From JBCBEX01 sp039027055 (GTDB taxonomy: Bacteria > Bacteroidota > Rhodothermia > Rhodothermales > Rubricoccaceae), in NCBI GenBank assembly GCA_039027055.1, contig JBCCLD010000062.1:1-15226 (forward strand): a stretch of DNA of 15,226 bases, given 5' to 3'. Shown one piece after another: positions 14,751 through 15,226 of this stretch. Positions within the stretch are counted from its first letter, which is position 1. Each line of letters opens with the position of its first letter. Position numbers and translations under genes: made by a program. The notes under the pieces are model-generated. The model worked only from the letters and a program-made list of their open reading frames with translations. It was not told the DNA's origin and did not search any database.

Positions 14751-14951
14751 TTACGAATACCCTACCTCCAGCGTCCCCACGGTCAACGAGCGCGAGATAT
14801 GGAAACCCGTATCGACACGAGTCTCATTAAAAGACGTGTGAACGGGCGAAACTGAGATCGAAGGAGAATCGGCCTCCAGTCCGACTGATGCAAAATGCCA
14901 CAGCGATCGTTCGAGTTGTAGGTTGGCTATCAAGTCGTGTCTGATCGTCAT
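14751..14951 (-). CDS. Doubtful 66-aa ORF, possible gene remnant
   Basis: The frame starts at ATG 14951, 5 bp after GAGG, and stops just before the operon's first gene. Its composition (roughly half GC, with many A/T third positions) differs from its neighbours. The sequence (ANLQLERSLWHFASVGLEA, ending ISRSLTVGTLEVGYS) has the alternating pattern of outer-membrane beta strands and could be the C-terminal end of a lost gene. An in-frame TAG about 15 codons upstream closes extension. A 20-codon frame (ATG near 15022, MISDNWYQ) ends 8 bp before it. Confidence 0.25.
   Translation of the reverse strand: MTIRHDLIANLQLERSLWHFASVGLEADSPSISVSPVHTSFNETRVDTGFHISRSLTVGTLEVGYS
14759..14786 (-). promoter_or_regulatory. 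Possible promoter of the pilin-like operon
   Basis: On the minus strand TTGACC (14786-14781) is separated by 16 bp from TAGGGT (14764-14759), about 40 bp before the first ATG. The -35 match is good and the -10 match is poor. It lies inside the doubtful 66-aa ORF. Confidence 0.25.
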
Positions 14952-15050
14952 GAGGGCCTCTACAGTGCCCCGTCGACGAAGTCCGTGCTACTTGAGCTCT
15001 GATACCAGTTATCTGAGATCATGGTGCATTGCCTCTCACCCCCACCTCGG

Positions 15051-15114
15051 TCACCCCGGACTTGATCCGAGATCCATAAGGGGCCTCGCATGGATTCCCG
15101 CTTCCGCGCTGACA
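15051..15114. repeat. HPGLDPGS-type dispersed intergenic repeat
   Basis: The plus strand begins TCACCCCGGACTTGATCC and ends with GATTCCCGCTTCCGCGCTGACA. The minus strand translates as ARKRESMRGPLWISDQVRGD, the familiar spurious peptide of this repeat. It has an internal ATCCAT / ATGGAT inverted pair (15072-15077, 15090-15095). A 71-codon frame across it (15175-14960) is not a gene. Confidence 0.75.
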
Positions 15115-15144
15115 GGGGTAGGTATTCACAGAAGGTGGTCGTCT

Positions 15145-15226
15145 TGTCATCCCGAGCAGAATGCGCGCAGCGCATGGCGCCGAGGAGCCTGCCCTCGCGG
15201 ACGTGGGGGATCTACGTCGTATCTCC
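15145..15226. repeat. Second CHPERRSEG-type repeat at window end, partial or diverged
   Basis: It starts TGTCATCCCGAGC, the same head as the minus-strand arm at 7197, then diverges (GCGCAGCGCATGGCGC) before a GGGGGATCT tail like the repeat's usual end. It lies 30 bp from the HPGLDPGS-type element, so two repeat families sit side by side. Confidence 0.6.

Noticed and set aside
14960..15175. 71-codon minus-strand ORF
   Set aside because: It reads through an HPGLDPGS-type repeat (RESMRGPLWISDQVRGD) and has no credible start context.
1..15226. tRNA, rRNA, transposase or phage genes
   Set aside because: I saw no cloverleaf-like segment, conserved rRNA stretch, DDE transposase motif or phage structural protein on either strand.

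Overview
The window is GC-rich DNA with every convincing gene on the minus strand, so transcription runs from high to low coordinates. Several features suggest a high-GC member of the Bacteroidota, possibly Rhodothermia or a relative. These are the very large sensor kinases with two-component-regulator propellers plus a Y_Y_Y domain, the ALERVR-type signalling modules, the HEIKNPLNF type of kinase core, and the absence of Shine-Dalgarno sequences before most starts. This placement is inference from gene style only.

Right part (about 10930-14717): four small genes encode proteins with one N-terminal hydrophobic helix and a polar, probably exported body. In order of transcription they are a 210-aa pilin-like protein, a 207-aa PilW/GspJ-like protein, a 375-aa protein and its 377-aa paralogue. 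The first three are tightly spaced (48 and 19 bp gaps). The fourth follows a 202-bp gap that holds a strong hairpin. Their N-termini look like those of minor pilins/pseudopilins, but the canonical prepilin cleavage motif is missing or off-register. This is the best candidate here for an undescribed system.

Left part (1-10822): three histidine kinases follow one another. The first (1197 aa) has a 14-blade propeller sensor, Y_Y_Y, one membrane helix and HisKA/HATPase. The second (about 1696 aa) has the same plan with three GAF domains inserted before the kinase core. The third overlaps the second by 4 bp (ATGA), is soluble, and has an NTF2/SnoaL-like N-terminus and two ALERVR modules; its ATPase domain lies beyond the window edge. 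No response regulator is visible, and neither complete kinase carries a receiver or DNA-binding domain, so partners must lie elsewhere.

Non-coding parts: the roughly 330-bp gap between the two propeller kinases (6900-7228) and the right end (15051-15226) contain dispersed palindromic repeats. They are of the kinds that give spurious translations such as CHPERRSEG and, on the reverse strand, versions of MDPRIKSGVT. These repeats lengthen the apparent reading frame of the second kinase, whose real start is probably a CTG at 6899. Between 14750 and 15035 the base composition is visibly lower in GC and only a doubtful 66-codon ORF is present.
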